In this document: positions 28,923 through 40,517 of the stretch, piece after piece
Position numbering within the stretch: position 1 is the stretch's first letter
How the letters are laid out: the number at the start of each line of letters is the position of its first letter
Source: Oryzomonas sp.
Lineage (GTDB): Bacteria > Desulfobacterota > Desulfuromonadia > Geobacterales > Pseudopelobacteraceae
DNA length: 64,000 nucleotides
Direction: 5' to 3'
NCBI GenBank assembly: GCA_031292255.1
Contig: JARLHN010000011.1
Coordinates: 50,333 to 114,332, forward strand
The notes under the pieces: generated by a model
Seen by the model: only the letters and a program-made list of their open reading frames with translations
Told to the model about the DNA's origin: nothing
Databases searched by the model: none
Program-made: the position numbers and the translations under genes

Positions 28923-29654
28923 TCAAACCTCTCCCTTGGTCAGGGCGATCGCCTCGGCCAGCTTGATGGCGCCGGTATATACCGCCTTGCCGGTGATGAC
29001 GCCGGTAACGCCGCTCTTCTCGATGGCCATGAGATTTTTGATGTCCTCCAGGCGTGAAACCCCGCCCGAGGCGATTACCGGGATGGCCACGGCTTCGGCC
29101 AGCTCCCTGGTCGCTTCCAGGTTGGGACCCTGCAACATGCCGTCGCGGCTTATGTCGGTGTAGATGATGGCCGACACCCCGAACCCTTCGAACTTCCTGG
29201 CCAGGTCCGCAGCGGTGCAGTCGGTCACCTCGGCCCATCCCTGGACCGCCACCATGCCGTTCTTCGCGTCTATGCCCACCACGATTCTGCCGGGGAACCG
29301 GCTACAGGCATCTTTCACCAAGTCGGGGTTGCGCTGGGCGGCCGTGCCGATGATGACCCGCGACAGCCCCAGTGCCAGGTAGGCCTCGATGGTGGCCAGG
29401 TCGCGAATGCCGCCCCCCAGTTGGGCCGGGATGGAGATCGCTCCCAGGATGGCCTCGATGGCAGACCTGTTTCTCGGTTCGCCGGCAAAGGCGCCGTCCA
29501 GGTCCACGATGTGCAGCAGCTCGGCCCCCTGGCGTTGCCACTCCAGGGCCTGGGCGGCCGGGTCGTCGTTGAAGACCGTATCCTTGTCCATCAGCCCCTG
29601 TTCGAGGCGGACGCATCTTCCTTCCTTCAAATCAATGGCGGGTATGACGATCAT
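28923..29654 (-). CDS. hisA: ProFAR isomerase HisA
   Basis: 1-(5-phosphoribosyl)-5-[(5-phosphoribosylamino)methylideneamino]imidazole-4-carboxamide isomerase, a barrel enzyme related to HisF. The 243-residue product has the catalytic Asp in [14 protein letters not shown] (about 8), [14 protein letters not shown] (about 80), the second catalytic Asp in [14 protein letters not shown] (about 130) and the phosphate site [10 protein letters not shown] (about 175). It is separated from hisH upstream by a family A repeat at 29685-29814. Confidence 0.97.
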   Translation of the reverse strand: MIVIPAIDLKEGRCVRLEQGLMDKDTVFNDDPAAQALEWQRQGAELLHIVDLDGAFAGEPRNRSAIEAILGAISIPAQLGGGIRDLATIEAYLALGLSRVIIGTAAQRNPDLVKDACSRFPGRIVVGIDAKNGMVAVQGWAEVTDCTAADLARKFEGFGVSAIIYTDISRDGMLQGPNLEATRELAEAVAIPVIASGGVSRLEDIKNLMAIEKSGVTGVITGKAVYTGAIKLAEAIALTKGEV

Positions 29655-29684
29655 GGGTACCTTTCGTTATAAATCTAAAGACAG

Positions 29685-29814
29685 CATCTGCCACTGAGAC
29701 ACGGAGAACGTCAAAGACATAATCTTATCTTCTTTTATCCTCTCCATCCACATCATCCTGGTAAGTTTGTCTTTGTCTGCGAACCTCTGTGTCTCAGTGG
29801 CTCTGTGGCAGATT
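29685..29814. repeat. Inverted-repeat element, family A (copy 3)
   Basis: Arms GCATCTGCCACTGAGACACG and the GTGTCTCAGTGGCTCTGTGG complement sit inside the his operon between hisH and hisA, with AGAACGTCAAAG-type extensions. A transcript through here would fold into a long hairpin. Confidence 0.85.
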
Positions 29815-29821
29815 TTAGCCC

Positions 29822-30448
29822 TTAATCTTTCATCGCGGCAAAGTTCTTCAGTATCGTTAACCCCACGTCCTGGGACTTTTCCGGGTGGAACTGGGTGGCG
29901 ACGATATTGTCCTTCCAGACGGCGGAGCAGAACTCGATGCCGTAGTCGGTTGTTGTGGCAATGACGCCGGCATCGTCCGGTTTCGCGTAGTAGGAGTGCA
30001 CAAAATAGACGTTGGCATTGTCTACGATCCCCCCAAAGGCGGGCGGACGCCGCTTGAACGAGATTTGGTTCCACCCCATCTGGGGCACCTTGAGCTCTTC
30101 GCCCCCTTCCTGCATTCCTTCGGGAAAACGGAGCACATGGCCGGGGATCACATCAAGGCCGTTGTAGAGGCCGAATTCTGTACTGTCGGTGAACAACAGC
30201 TGCATGCCGACGCAGATGCCCAGAAAGGGGCGCCCTTGGCTGATGACCGCGAGGATAGGTTCCACAAAGCCGGCCGCCTCCAGGTTGCGCATGCAGTCGC
30301 GGAAGGCGCCCACGCCCGGCAGGACGATCTTGTCGGCCTCCAGTACCACGCGGGGATCGGCGGTGACGACCGCCTCGAAGCCGACCTTTTCAAAGCCTTT
30401 CTGCACGGAACGAAGGTTGCCCATTCCATAATCGATGATCGCTATCAT
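29822..30448 (-). CDS. hisH: Imidazole glycerol phosphate synthase glutaminase subunit
   Basis: Class I glutamine amidotransferase that supplies ammonia to HisF. The 208-residue product has the nucleophile Cys in [12 protein letters not shown] (about 80) and the His/Glu pair in [11 protein letters not shown] (about 190), plus the N-terminal [19 protein letters not shown]. Its ATG at 30446-30448 overlaps the stop of the upstream chemoreceptor-hemerythrin gene (ATGA), so translation is likely coupled to that gene, an unexpected pairing. A family A repeat separates it from hisA. Confidence 0.96.
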   Translation of the reverse strand: MIAIIDYGMGNLRSVQKGFEKVGFEAVVTADPRVVLEADKIVLPGVGAFRDCMRNLEAAGFVEPILAVISQGRPFLGICVGMQLLFTDSTEFGLYNGLDVIPGHVLRFPEGMQEGGEELKVPQMGWNQISFKRRPPAFGGIVDNANVYFVHSYYAKPDDAGVIATTTDYGIEFCSAVWKDNIVATQFHPEKSQDVGLTILKNFAAMKD

Positions 30449-32001
30449 TGTATGCCGCTCGCCGTGAGGTGGGGACCGTATTTTTTGTCAACACCCTTGA
30501 TGTGGTTGATCAGCCAGTCCTGGAGGAACTCGATCACGCTCTGGGTCAACAGTGTTTCACCGGCGCTGAATTTTCGTTGCAGTTCCAGAACCTGTTTGAC
30601 CAGTTCGCTGTGGTGCTGCTTGTGCTGGGCCTCCTCGGGGTAGCTGGATCTGCGGAAGGCCTCTTCCTCGGCGCCGAAATGGGAGGCGGTGTACTCGATC
30701 AGGCGGCCGAGGATCGAGCCGATAGCCTCCTTGCTCCGTTTCTGTTGCATGGCATCGTGCAGTTCGTTGACCATATCGAACAGCTTCCGGTGCTGCTGGT
30801 CGAATTGGCTGATATTCGTGGCGAAGCTGCTGTCCCACTCCAGGACATTGGCGAGGCGAAAATGGCTGACGAGTTTGTGCAGTTCATCCACCTGTTCGGC
30901 CAGCTTGCCGGTGGCGTGGGTAGTGCTCCGGGCATTCTCCACGTTGTGGTTGACCACGTCGGTGATCATCTGGATGTTGCTGGTGATCTCTTGGGTGGTG
31001 GCGGTCTGTTCCTCGGCAGCGGTGGCGATCTGGCTGACCTGCATGTTCAGGTCGTTGATCCTGTTGAGGATATCCTCCAGCGCCTCCCCGGAGCGGTTGG
31101 TCTCGGTGGTGCCGCGCTTGACCTCTCCGACTCCTTCCGACATCGAGCTTACGGCGGTCAGGGTCTCGTTCTGGATGGACTTGATCATGGTGCTGATCTC
31201 TTTGGTCGCCTTCGTCGTGCGCTCGGCCAGGGCCCGGACCTCGTCCGCCACCACGGCGAAACCGCGTCCCTGTTCGCCGGCCCGTGCCGCCTCGATGGCG
31301 GCGTTCAGCGCCAGCAGGTTGGTCTGGTCCGCTATGTCCTGGATGGTGTTGACGATGGCGCCGATCTTGTCGGAGCGATGACCCAGCCCTTCAACGGTCT
31401 GGGAGGACTCGTTGACGCGCTTGGCGATGTTCTCCATCAGCCGGGAGCTGTTCTGGACGAGTTGGGCGCCGCTGTGGGTTTGGTCGGTGGCCTTTTGGGC
31501 GCTCTCGGCGGCAAACAGGCAGTTGCGGGCGATATCGCCCGACGTGGCCGACATCTCCTCGCTGGCAGTGGCGATGGTGCCGGCTTGCAGGGCCACATCC
31601 TCGGCCGCCAGGGCCATGGAATGGGTCGTGGCACTGACCATGTCCACCGAATCCCGGACCAGGTCTGCCACGGAAAAGAATTGGCGCATGGCCTTGTTCA
31701 TGTCGGTCATCATGCAGTTGAAGGCAATGGCGAGGCGGCCCAGTTCTCCATTGCTGGTGATGGCCACGCGGACCGAAAGGTCGCCGGCGGCTGCCTTTTC
31801 AAGGGCGGCTACCAGACCGGCCAGCGGTTTGAAGGTGCGGCTGCCGATGATGCCGATAACCACCGCAGCGGCAACCAACATGGCCAGGCCGATGAGGACC
31901 TCGGTCCACAGCCCCTTCCCGCCATTCAGGGTGGTCATCGTCGTTATGCCCAACAGGATTACGATAGAATTACCGATGATGACGCGTGCAATAAATGACA
32001 T
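30445..32001 (-). CDS. Methyl-accepting chemotaxis protein with C-terminal bacteriohemerythrin domain
   Basis: Membrane chemoreceptor of 518 residues that probably senses O2 or redox in the cytoplasm. Two N-terminal helices (about 7-25 and 33-52) are separated by under ten residues, so there is almost no periplasmic domain. A HAMP-like segment follows, then the signalling hairpin with the tip [20 protein letters not shown] (about 225). Residues about 390-515 form a hemerythrin with the diiron ligands in [27 protein letters not shown] and [10 protein letters not shown]. DcrH of Desulfovibrio is the known parallel. Its stop overlaps hisH by 4 bp. Confidence 0.93.
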   Translation of the reverse strand: MSFIARVIIGNSIVILLGITTMTTLNGGKGLWTEVLIGLAMLVAAAVVIGIIGSRTFKPLAGLVAALEKAAAGDLSVRVAITSNGELGRLAIAFNCMMTDMNKAMRQFFSVADLVRDSVDMVSATTHSMALAAEDVALQAGTIATASEEMSATSGDIARNCLFAAESAQKATDQTHSGAQLVQNSSRLMENIAKRVNESSQTVEGLGHRSDKIGAIVNTIQDIADQTNLLALNAAIEAARAGEQGRGFAVVADEVRALAERTTKATKEISTMIKSIQNETLTAVSSMSEGVGEVKRGTTETNRSGEALEDILNRINDLNMQVSQIATAAEEQTATTQEITSNIQMITDVVNHNVENARSTTHATGKLAEQVDELHKLVSHFRLANVLEWDSSFATNISQFDQQHRKLFDMVNELHDAMQQKRSKEAIGSILGRLIEYTASHFGAEEEAFRRSSYPEEAQHKQHHSELVKQVLELQRKFSAGETLLTQSVIEFLQDWLINHIKGVDKKYGPHLTASGIQ

Positions 32002-32068
32002 AATGCCAGGCTCCTTTAGGATGGTTGCAAGTCAAAAATGCGTTGTAAGGGGCGTCGTTGCCGGTGTC

Positions 32069-34131
32069 CTATGCAATGCGGGAAAAATCGGCAACATGCC
32101 CGAACATGCGGGCAATGGCCGTTAAGAGGGCCAAGCGGTTGGCACGGACCCGTTCGTCATCGGCCATGACCATGACTTTGTCGAAGAAGGTGTCGATGGG
32201 GCCGCGCAGGGTGGCGATCTCGGTCAGGGCCGCCTGCCATCGGCCGGAGGCAATACTGCCCCCAATCGAGCTCTTCACCGTCTGGAAGGCTTCGTACAGG
32301 CCGTTCTCTGCGTTGTCCTGAAACAGGTTTGGATCGACCGGTTCATCCAGGCCGTTCTTGATGATGTTGCCGACCCGTTTGAAGGCCACGGCCAGCGGCT
32401 CGAAATCGGGATGGGACTTGAATTCCGCCAGGGCAGAAATACGGTCCCGGACCTGTACGAGATCGTCGAAACCTGCCGAAACAGCAGCCTCGATGACGTC
32501 GGCGGGGTAATCGTTCGCCAGCAGGTTGACGAACCTGCCACGGAAAAACTCACCTATATCGGCGGCGACCTGCTCCATCGGGCGGGTCAGTTTGGCGGCC
32601 AGGAGGCCCAGGGCTTGTGCGGTCAGGGCGGCGAGCGACAAGCGGTAGCCCTTGTCCAAGACGGTGCTGATGATGCCGATGGTGGCGCGCCGCAGGGCAT
32701 AGGGGTCGGCGGCGCCGGTAGGGATCAGTCCCACGCTGAAGCAGCCGCAGACGGTGTCCAGTTTGTCGGCAATGGAGACAAAGGCGCCGATGTCCGAGGC
32801 GGGCAGTTCGCCGCCGGCCTGGGTCGGCAGGTAATGCTCGGCAATGGCGTTGGCCACAGCCACCTCCTCACCTTCCAACAGGGCGTACTCGCGCCCCATA
32901 ATCCCCTGGACCTCGGGGAACTCTCCCACCATACCGCTTACCAGGTCGGCCTTGCAGAGCCAGGCAGCGCGGGCCGTCTGCTCCTGGACTGCCGGGTTGA
33001 GCCGTTGTGCAAGCCCCACCGCCAGGGTACGGAAGCGCTCCATCTTCTCGTAAGACGTGCCCAGTTTCTGTTGGTAGACCACCTTCCTGAGGGCCTCCAC
33101 ACGGTCGTCCAGTTTAACCTTCCTGTCCTCCTCGAAGAAGAATCGGGCATCGGAGAGCCGGGCTCGCAGGACCCGCTCGTTCCCCTTGACCACCACCGTA
33201 GGGTCGTCGGTCAGGGTGTTGTTGATGGTGATGAAGCCGGGCAACAGCTTGCCGTTGTCGTCCACGATGGAGAAGTAGCGCTGGTGGCTGCGCATGGAGG
33301 TGATCAGCACCTCCTTGGGCACCTTGAGGAACTCGGGGGAAAAGGTGCCGTGCACGGCGCTGGGATACTCGGCCAGATAGACGATCTGGTCCAGCAACTC
33401 TTCGTCCGGCAGGAGATGGCCGCCGGCGGCCCTGGCCACGCGGTGCGTCTCGCGGCGGATGATCTCCCGCCGTTTTTCAGGATCGGGGATGACGAAGTGC
33501 CGCTCGCATTCCTCCTGATAGTGGGCAAAGTTGTTCACCGGAAAGGTGGTGTTGGCCATGAAACGGTGGCCGCGCGACAAGGTGCCGCTCTCCACCGTGC
33601 CGAAACTGAACGGCACGACGACACCGTCGAACAGGGCCACGATCCAGTGAATCGGCCGGGCGAAACGCACGTCCAGATCGCCCCAGCGCATGGATTTTTT
33701 GAAGGGGATGTCGGCGATGAGCTTCGGCAGGATCTCGGACAAAAGCTCGTGGGTCGGCCGGCCGGTCACTTTTTTCGTAACCGCCAGATACTCTCCCTTC
33801 TCGGTGACAACGGTCTTTAACTCGGAGACATCCACCCCCTGGCCCTTGGAAAAACCCTCGGCCGCCTTGGTCGGTTTGCCGTTGGCGTCGTAGGCTGCCT
33901 TCACGGAAGGCCCGGTGGCGGTGATCTCTGCATCCGGCTGCACTTGCGGGATATCCTTGACCACCAGCGCCAAGCGGCGTGGCGTGGCCAGGGTCTGTAC
34001 CATGCCGAAGGTGAGTCGGGCATTGGTCAACTCACGGCTGATCATGGCCTCCATCTCGGCCAGGGCGCGGGGGATGAAGCCGGCCGGTATCTCTTCGGTG
34101 CCGATTTCGAGAAACAGTTCTTTGGCGCTCA

Positions 34132-34132
<1 letters not shown>
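32069..34132 (-). CDS. glyS: Glycyl-tRNA synthetase beta subunit
   Basis: Beta subunit of the alpha2beta2 bacterial glycyl-tRNA synthetase, involved in tRNA recognition. The ATG at 34130-34132 overlaps the glyQ stop by one base (TGATG) and gives 687 residues, the usual size. It begins AKELFLEIGTEEIPAGFIPR and contains GHRFMANTTFPV, the HD-like AWLCKADLVSGMVGEFPE region (about 435) and a C-terminal anticodon-binding helical domain. The tRNA-Gly(GCC) at 59840 is one of its substrates. Confidence 0.97.
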
Positions 34133-35010
<878 letters not shown>

Positions 35011-35051
35011 GATTATGCCTCCGAAAGGGGAAAAGATTCAAAAGAATCGTT

Positions 35052-35080
35052 AAAATAGCAGGTATGCTGGTTCCGGTCAA
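35052..35080 (-). promoter_or_regulatory. Promoter of glyQ-glyS
   Basis: Minus strand TTGACC (35075-35080), 17-bp spacer, TATTTT (35052-35057), with the glyQ start 40 nt downstream. Confidence 0.7.
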
Positions 35081-35115
35081 GGACGAGCACGAATCGCGAG
35101 TTGTTGTTATTCCAA

Positions 35116-35267
35116 TTTCAAATCAAAGCGGCGTCTTGACAAGTCCTCCGGCCTTCCCCTGCGGGGCGCCTTCGCGGTCCAATTTGCTTCGCAAATTGTC
35201 GTTGGCTCGTCTTCGGCTCCTCAACGTACTAACTCTGTACGCCCTCGTCGCCTTGCAAAGTCATCTT
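35116..35267. repeat. MITE-like intergenic element (family B, copy 2)
   Basis: 152-bp element bounded by perfect 13-bp inverted repeats (TTTCAAATCAAAG at 35116-35128 and its complement at 35255-35267). The interior holds a CGTACTAACTCTGTACG palindrome and a 24-nt block (35202-35225) identical to 3055-3078. No coding capacity. Confidence 0.8.
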
Positions 35268-35823
35268 TGATTTGAAACCGGAATTATGTATCGTCCATGT
35301 CGCCATGGGACAGCAGGAGGTTCAAAAGAAAAAGGACAGTGCCGGGGCTGTGATCGGGGGCGGTGCAAGGGGGGCCCATAGTGCGATAATCCTCGCGCCA
35401 AATGGTTTCAGACATGGTAATGTGCCGTTTTTATTGCGCCCCCATGGGCAGGGTCAAGACAATTAACGGAGAAATAAGCGGATTCCATATTATTTTCTTG
35501 TTGACAAGGCGTAGAGTTTAGGGCTAACTTTTTTATAAACCTCTACCACACTTCTTGAGCAAGAAAAAACTCGACCCCATAGAAGACAAATCCCGTTTAC
35601 TTGAAAATTTTGTGTGAATCTCCGAGTGAATCCTTAACCAATTTAATGGATAATTTAATTTTTGTAGGAAGCTTCCTGCCCAGGCACGTTCCTTCCAAAG
35701 CCGTTTCCAAGGCCATTTTCGAATTGGCGCTATGTGGATTGTATAGTGAAAACCCCCGGAACCATAGAACTTAATCTCATTTCATAGCTGCACATACGTG
35801 TCGCGTCACACGCAGGAGAACCG
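35268..35823 (+). other. Non-coding leader region upstream of rho
   Basis: No credible gene. A possible rho promoter is TTGACA at 35501-35506 with TAACTT at 35525-35530 (18-bp spacer), which would leave a leader of nearly 300 nt. Long leaders with autogenous Rho-dependent attenuation are known for rho in E. coli; nothing here proves the same. The part between 35268 and 35470 shows nothing I can name. Confidence 0.5.
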
Positions 35824-37071
35824 ATGAACTTACAAGAACTTAAAGGCAAAAAGATCAACGAACTCAACGCTATTGCCCGTGATCTCAACATTGAGGGGGC
35901 ATCCAGCTTGCGCAAGCAGGATCTTATTTTCGCCATCCTCAACGCCCAGACCGAGCAAAACGGCATGATCTTCGGCGAAGGGGTTCTTGAAACCCTGCAG
36001 GACGGTTTCGGCTTTCTGCGTGCCACGGATTACAACTACCTGCCGGGCCCGGACGATATCTACGTCTCTCCCAGCCAGATCCGACGCTTCAACCTGCGTA
36101 CCGGCGACACGGTTTCCGGTCAGATCCGTCCTCCCAAGGAGGGGGAACGCTATTTTGCCCTGCTCAAGGTGGAATCGGTAAACTTCGAATCCCCCGAGGT
36201 TGCCCGGGACAAGATCCTATTCGACAACCTCACGCCGCTCTATCCCCAGGAAAAGCTCAAGCTGGAAACCGTCGGCGACAACCTCCCCATGCGGGTGGTA
36301 GAGTTGGTTGCCCCCATCGGCAAAGGACAGCGCGGCCTGATCGTGGCTCCGCCCCGCACCGGCAAGACCATGTTGATCCAGAATATCGCAAACTCCATTG
36401 CCACCAACCACCCCGAAGTCTACCTGATCGTCCTTCTGATCGACGAACGCCCGGAAGAGGTGACCGACATGCAGCGCTCGGTCAGGGGAGAGGTGGTCTC
36501 CTCCACCTTCGACGAACCGGCGACACGCCACGTCCAGGTGGCCGAGATGGTCATCGAGAAGGCCAAGCGCCTGGTGGAGCACAAGCGCGACGTGGTCATC
36601 CTGCTGGACTCCATCACCCGTCTGGCCCGGGCCTATAACACCGTCATTCCTCCCTCCGGCAAGATCCTGTCCGGCGGCGTGGACTCGAATGCACTGCACA
36701 AGCCCAAACGTTTCTTCGGCGCGGCCCGCAATATCGAGGAAGGGGGTTCCCTCACCATCATCGCCACGGCGCTGGTGGACACCGGCAGCAAGATGGACGA
36801 GGTCATCTTCGAGGAATTCAAGGGCACCGGCAACATGGAACTGCACCTGGATCGCAAGCTGGTGGAGAAACGCACCTTTCCGGCCATCGACATCAACAAG
36901 TCCGGCACCCGCAAGGAGGAGTTACTGATCGAAAAAAGCTCGCTCCACCGCACTTGGATACTGCGCAAGGTCCTGCACCCCATGAATGTGGTGGACAGTA
37001 TGGAATTCCTGCTGGACAAGCTCTCCGAGTCCAAGAGCAATCAGGACTTCCTGGACTCCATGAGTAAATAG
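35824..37071 (+). CDS. rho: Transcription termination factor Rho
   Basis: Hexameric RNA-dependent ATPase that ends transcription. The 415-residue product has the N-terminal Rho domain ([20 protein letters not shown]), the cold-shock-like primary RNA site ([20 protein letters not shown], about 57), Walker A in [13 protein letters not shown] (about 180), Walker [14 protein letters not shown] (about 260) and the R-loop region [21 protein letters not shown] precedes the ATG. It is followed by rpmE after 140 bp, a common order. Confidence 0.97.
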   Translation: MNLQELKGKKINELNAIARDLNIEGASSLRKQDLIFAILNAQTEQNGMIFGEGVLETLQDGFGFLRATDYNYLPGPDDIYVSPSQIRRFNLRTGDTVSGQIRPPKEGERYFALLKVESVNFESPEVARDKILFDNLTPLYPQEKLKLETVGDNLPMRVVELVAPIGKGQRGLIVAPPRTGKTMLIQNIANSIATNHPEVYLIVLLIDERPEEVTDMQRSVRGEVVSSTFDEPATRHVQVAEMVIEKAKRLVEHKRDVVILLDSITRLARAYNTVIPPSGKILSGGVDSNALHKPKRFFGAARNIEEGGSLTIIATALVDTGSKMDEVIFEEFKGTGNMELHLDRKLVEKRTFPAIDINKSGTRKEELLIEKSSLHRTWILRKVLHPMNVVDSMEFLLDKLSESKSNQDFLDSMSK

Positions 37072-37210
37072 CCGGAATTCATGGGCAAAGAAAAAAGTGT
37101 TGCAAAAATGAATCCGAATCATTACGATTATAAATTGCGACCGAGCCTGGTAACGACATCAATTTATATTAATACTGAGACTGAGAAGCATTCTTGAGGA
37201 GGAAGAGAAG

Positions 37211-37411
37211 ATGAAAGAAGGTATCCACCCAATGTATTCCGAGGTAACTGTGAAGTGCCTGTGCGGCAACACGTTCCAGACCCGCTCCACCAACAAAGAG
37301 ATCAACACCGAGATCTGCTCTGCATGCCACCCCTTCTTCACCGGCAAGCAGAAGTTGATAGACACCGCCGGTCGCGTCGAGCGGTTCAAAAAACGTTACG
37401 GCCAACTTTAG
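37211..37411 (+). CDS. rpmE: 50S ribosomal protein L31, zinc-binding type
   Basis: Large-subunit protein of 66 residues. The C+ type is shown by the four cysteines in KCLCGNTF and EICSACHPF, expected to bind zinc. GAGGAGGAAGAG precedes the ATG, a strong ribosome site. It stands between rho and an intrinsic terminator at 37435-37468. Confidence 0.96.
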   Translation: MKEGIHPMYSEVTVKCLCGNTFQTRSTNKEINTEICSACHPFFTGKQKLIDTAGRVERFKKRYGQL

Positions 37412-37434
37412 TCCACCATCGGTTCAATGCATTG

Positions 37435-37468
37435 AGGGGATCTTGTCGTCAGGCAAATCCCCTTTTTT
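37435..37468 (+). terminator. Intrinsic terminator after rpmE
   Basis: AGGGGAT (37435-37441) pairs with ATCCCCT (37457-37463), extended by TTG/CAA past one bulge, followed by TTTTTT. Confidence 0.85.
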
Positions 37469-37507
37469 GTATCCTGGTGACTTTACTCTCCACAACGGCA
37501 GGACACC

Positions 37508-38200
37508 ATGAACGTTACGCTTATAGAACATACCCCCAACCCCGAACTAACCGTGGCCCTGGCTGCCCGGCTCTGCTATTCTCCCTCTGCCATCGGCGAA
37601 TTGCGGAACAAGCTGGAAGCCACGGACATCGAGAAGTTCCTGAACAAGATCATGGCGCTGGGCCACTACTCGGTGCTGGAGCATGTCTCCTTTACCTTTG
37701 GCATGGAAGGGATATCGCGGGTGACCAGTCATCAACTGGTGCGCCACCGCATCGCTTCCTTCTCCCAACAGTCCCAGCGCTACGTGTCCCACAAGGATGA
37801 GTTCACCTCCATCATGCCGGACAGCATCGCCGAGAATGCCGACGCTCGGCAGATCTTCGCCTTCATGTCCGAGACGGTGCACAAGGCGTACACCCAGTTG
37901 GTGGATATGGGCATTCCGCCCGAGGACGCCCGCTATATCCTGCCCAATGCCACCGAAACCAAGATCATCATGACCATGAACGCCCGCGAACTGCTGCATT
38001 TCTTCGCCCTGCGCTGCTGCCAGCGGGCCCAATGGGAGATACGCGAGATGAGCATTGAAATGCTCAGGCTGGTGAAAAAGGTCGCCCCGGTCGTTTTCCG
38101 CGAGGCAGGACCGGGCTGCGTGGGGGGATCGTGCCCGGAAGGGGAGTTCTGCTGCGGCCAGACCGCCGAGGTGCGGGAGTTCTTCGCTACGCTGGAATAA
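37508..38200 (+). CDS. thyX: Flavin-dependent thymidylate synthase ThyX
   Basis: FAD- and folate-dependent dUMP methylase that replaces ThyA. The 230-residue product carries the ThyX signature region [14 protein letters not shown] (about 78-91), [16 protein letters not shown] upstream of it and the C-terminal [20 protein letters not shown] (about 158). A Cys-rich tail ([15 protein letters not shown]) is unusual for the core family and could bind a metal, though this is only a guess. It precedes the DUF1385 gene by 26 bp. Confidence 0.96.
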   Translation: MNVTLIEHTPNPELTVALAARLCYSPSAIGELRNKLEATDIEKFLNKIMALGHYSVLEHVSFTFGMEGISRVTSHQLVRHRIASFSQQSQRYVSHKDEFTSIMPDSIAENADARQIFAFMSETVHKAYTQLVDMGIPPEDARYILPNATETKIIMTMNARELLHFFALRCCQRAQWEIREMSIEMLRLVKKVAPVVFREAGPGCVGGSCPEGEFCCGQTAEVREFFATLE

Positions 38201-38226
38201 CGGGAGATAGTACAAAGAAAGGTATT

Positions 38227-39153
38227 ATGGAAAAGATCAATGTAGGCGGCCAGGCGGTTATTGAAGGCGTCATGATGCGCGCACCCCGTTCCGTGGCCAT
38301 TGCCGTGCGACGCCCCGACGGCGAGATAGTGGTCAAGCGGGAATTGGTCGTACCGCTCTCCGAGCGTTATCCGCTGGTCAAGCTTCCGATCGTGCGCGGC
38401 GCGGTCGCTCTTTTCAGCTCGCTGATCATCGGCATCAAGGCGCTTAACTTTTCGGCCAACGAGGCCATGACCGAGGAGGAAAAAGAAGGAGAAAAGGACA
38501 AGGGGAAAGGGGAATTATCTTCGTGGGCCATGGCCGGCACCATGGCGGTGGCCTTCGGCTTCGGCATCGGCCTGTTTTTCCTGTTTCCGCTCTACCTGAC
38601 CAAGTTGATGACGCCGCTTATCGGCAGCAACAACATCATCTTCAACCTGGTGGACGGGGTGATCCGGGTGATGGTTTTTCTGGTCTACATCTGGGGCATC
38701 TCCCGCATGAGCGATATCCAGCGGGTGTTCCAGTATCACGGCGCCGAACATAAATCGATCTTCGCCTTCGAGGCGGGCGAGGAACTGAGTGTGGAGAATG
38801 TGCGCCGTTACAGCCGCCTGCATCCCCGTTGCGGCACCAGCTTTCTCCTGATTGTCATGCTGGTGAGCATTGCCGTGTTCTCGCTGATCCCCAAGCTCTG
38901 GCCCTTTTATTTCAAGGCAAGCTCGCGTGTAGTGCTGTTGCCGCTCATCGCCGGCATCTCCTACGAGTTCCTCAGATGGAGTGCCAAGCACGACGGTCAT
39001 CCTCTGGTAAGGATGATCATTGCCCCCGGACTGGCCCTGCAACGCCTTACGACCCGCGAACCGGACGACCGGCAGCTCGAAGTGGCCATCCGCTCCATGA
39101 ACGAGGCGCTGGAAGTGAACGCCGGGTATGCGGACGACCGCCTGGTTGTGTAA
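38227..39153 (+). CDS. DUF1385 (YqhQ-like) membrane protein
   Basis: Polytopic membrane protein of 308 residues and unknown biochemical role. It begins [20 protein letters not shown], the family signature, has a Glu/Lys-rich loop (about 85-97), four or five helices, and the conserved [19 protein letters not shown] (about 173) and [15 protein letters not shown] (about 198) blocks. The ATG at 38227 is chosen because the signature starts there. In Geobacter relatives and Firmicutes this gene commonly precedes rpmE or prfA; here prfA follows after a family A repeat. Confidence 0.92.
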   Translation: MEKINVGGQAVIEGVMMRAPRSVAIAVRRPDGEIVVKRELVVPLSERYPLVKLPIVRGAVALFSSLIIGIKALNFSANEAMTEEEKEGEKDKGKGELSSWAMAGTMAVAFGFGIGLFFLFPLYLTKLMTPLIGSNNIIFNLVDGVIRVMVFLVYIWGISRMSDIQRVFQYHGAEHKSIFAFEAGEELSVENVRRYSRLHPRCGTSFLLIVMLVSIAVFSLIPKLWPFYFKASSRVVLLPLIAGISYEFLRWSAKHDGHPLVRMIIAPGLALQRLTTREPDDRQLEVAIRSMNEALEVNAGYADDRLVV

Positions 39154-39165
39154 ATTCAAAAAATA

Positions 39166-39362
39166 ATTTGCCACGGAGCCACAGAGGCTCAGAGAAAAGT
39201 AGGAGGGGCGATAAACAGTTTCCCTCTCCCTTGTGGAGAGGGTCAGGGTGAGGGGAAAATGGTCACAAATCCCCCTCACCCGTCCTTCTGCCATCTTCTC
39301 CCGCGGGGAGACGGTTTCAAGTTTTTGTTTTTCTCCGTGTCTCTGTAGCTCCATGGTAAATC
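39166..39362. repeat. Inverted-repeat element, family A (copy 4) with an inner repeat
   Basis: Outer arms TTTGCCACGGAGCCACAGAG and TCTCTGTAGCTCCATGGTAA; within lies a different GAGAGGGTCAGGGTGAGGGG / CCCCTCACCC inverted sequence. It separates the DUF1385 gene from prfA, both on plus. Confidence 0.8.
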
Positions 39363-39378
39363 CGATTGAGGTTATAGT

Positions 39379-40443
39379 ATGTTTGATAAGATAGAAGAAC
39401 TCGAACGGCGCTATCAGGAGGTGGAGGCGCTGTTGTCCGATCCCGCGGTTATCGCCGTTCAGCCGGAATTCCGCAAACTCTCCCGCGAGCATGCCGACCT
39501 GAGTGAACTGGTGGCTGCTTATCGCCGCTGGCGCAAGGTGCTGGACGAAATCAAGGAGAACCGCGAGCTGTTGTCAGATGCGGATATGAAGGAGATGGCC
39601 GAAGAGGAGTTGCAGAGTCTGGAGGCGGAAAAGGAGCAACTGGAAGCCGACATCCAGCTGTTATTGCTCCCCAAGGACCCCAATGACAACAAGAGCGTCA
39701 TCCTGGAGATCCGGGCCGGCACCGGGGGGGACGAATCGGCCCTGTTCGCCGGCGACCTGTTCCGTATGTATTCCCGCTTTGCCGACGTCAACCGCTGGAA
39801 GGTCGAGACCATCTCGGCCTCCGAGTCGGAGCGGGGCGGTTTCAAGGAGATTATCGCCTCCGTCGAGGGGGATGGGGTCTTTGCAAAGCTCAAGTACGAA
39901 TCCGGCACCCACCGCGTGCAGCGAGTGCCCGAGACCGAGGCCCAGGGGCGCATCCACACCAGCGCCTGCACCGTGGCGATCATGCCCGAGGCAGAGGATG
40001 TTGACATCGACATCAGGCCGGATGACCTGAAGATCGACGTCTACCGCTCGTCCGGTGCCGGGGGGCAGCACGTCAACACCACTGACTCGGCCGTGCGCAT
40101 CACCCATCTCCCCACCGGCACGGTTGTGGCCTGCCAGGAGGAACGCAGCCAGATCAAGAACCGGGCCAAGGCCATGAAGGTCCTCAAGACCCGCATCCTG
40201 GACCACATCATTCAGGAACAGAGCGCCAAGCTGGCCGCCGACCGCAAGCAGCAGGTCGGGTCCGGCGACCGCAGCGAACGTATCCGCACCTACAACTTTC
40301 CCCAAGGGCGCATGACCGACCACCGCATCGGCCTCACGCTCTACCGCCTGGATTCCATCATGTCCGGGGATATCGCCGAGATAGCCGACGCCCTGCGCGC
40401 TCATTACCAGATGGAGGCTCTGAAGGCCCAGAGCGAGGCGTAA
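39379..40443 (+). CDS. prfA: Peptide chain release factor 1
   Basis: Releases peptides at UAA and UAG. The 354-residue product has the catalytic GGQ in [17 protein letters not shown] (about 228-245), N-terminal helices, and the decoding region around [13 protein letters not shown] (about 192, in the usual PxT-containing domain 2). Length is normal. prmC, the methylase of the GGQ glutamine that normally follows, is missing: the next gene is on the opposite strand. Confidence 0.97.
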   Translation: MFDKIEELERRYQEVEALLSDPAVIAVQPEFRKLSREHADLSELVAAYRRWRKVLDEIKENRELLSDADMKEMAEEELQSLEAEKEQLEADIQLLLLPKDPNDNKSVILEIRAGTGGDESALFAGDLFRMYSRFADVNRWKVETISASESERGGFKEIIASVEGDGVFAKLKYESGTHRVQRVPETEAQGRIHTSACTVAIMPEAEDVDIDIRPDDLKIDVYRSSGAGGQHVNTTDSAVRITHLPTGTVVACQEERSQIKNRAKAMKVLKTRILDHIIQEQSAKLAADRKQQVGSGDRSERIRTYNFPQGRMTDHRIGLTLYRLDSIMSGDIAEIADALRAHYQMEALKAQSEA

Positions 40444-40517
40444 GTAACTGCTTCACTCTCCGTCATTGCGGCGTTCCCGCCACCTCACCATTGCCGAGCA
40501 GCGCAGCAGCGCCTACG

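Noticed and set aside
30448-31998. 516-codon plus-strand frame opposite the chemoreceptor
   Set aside because: Shadow of the repetitive receptor sequence; no start site or recognisable domain.
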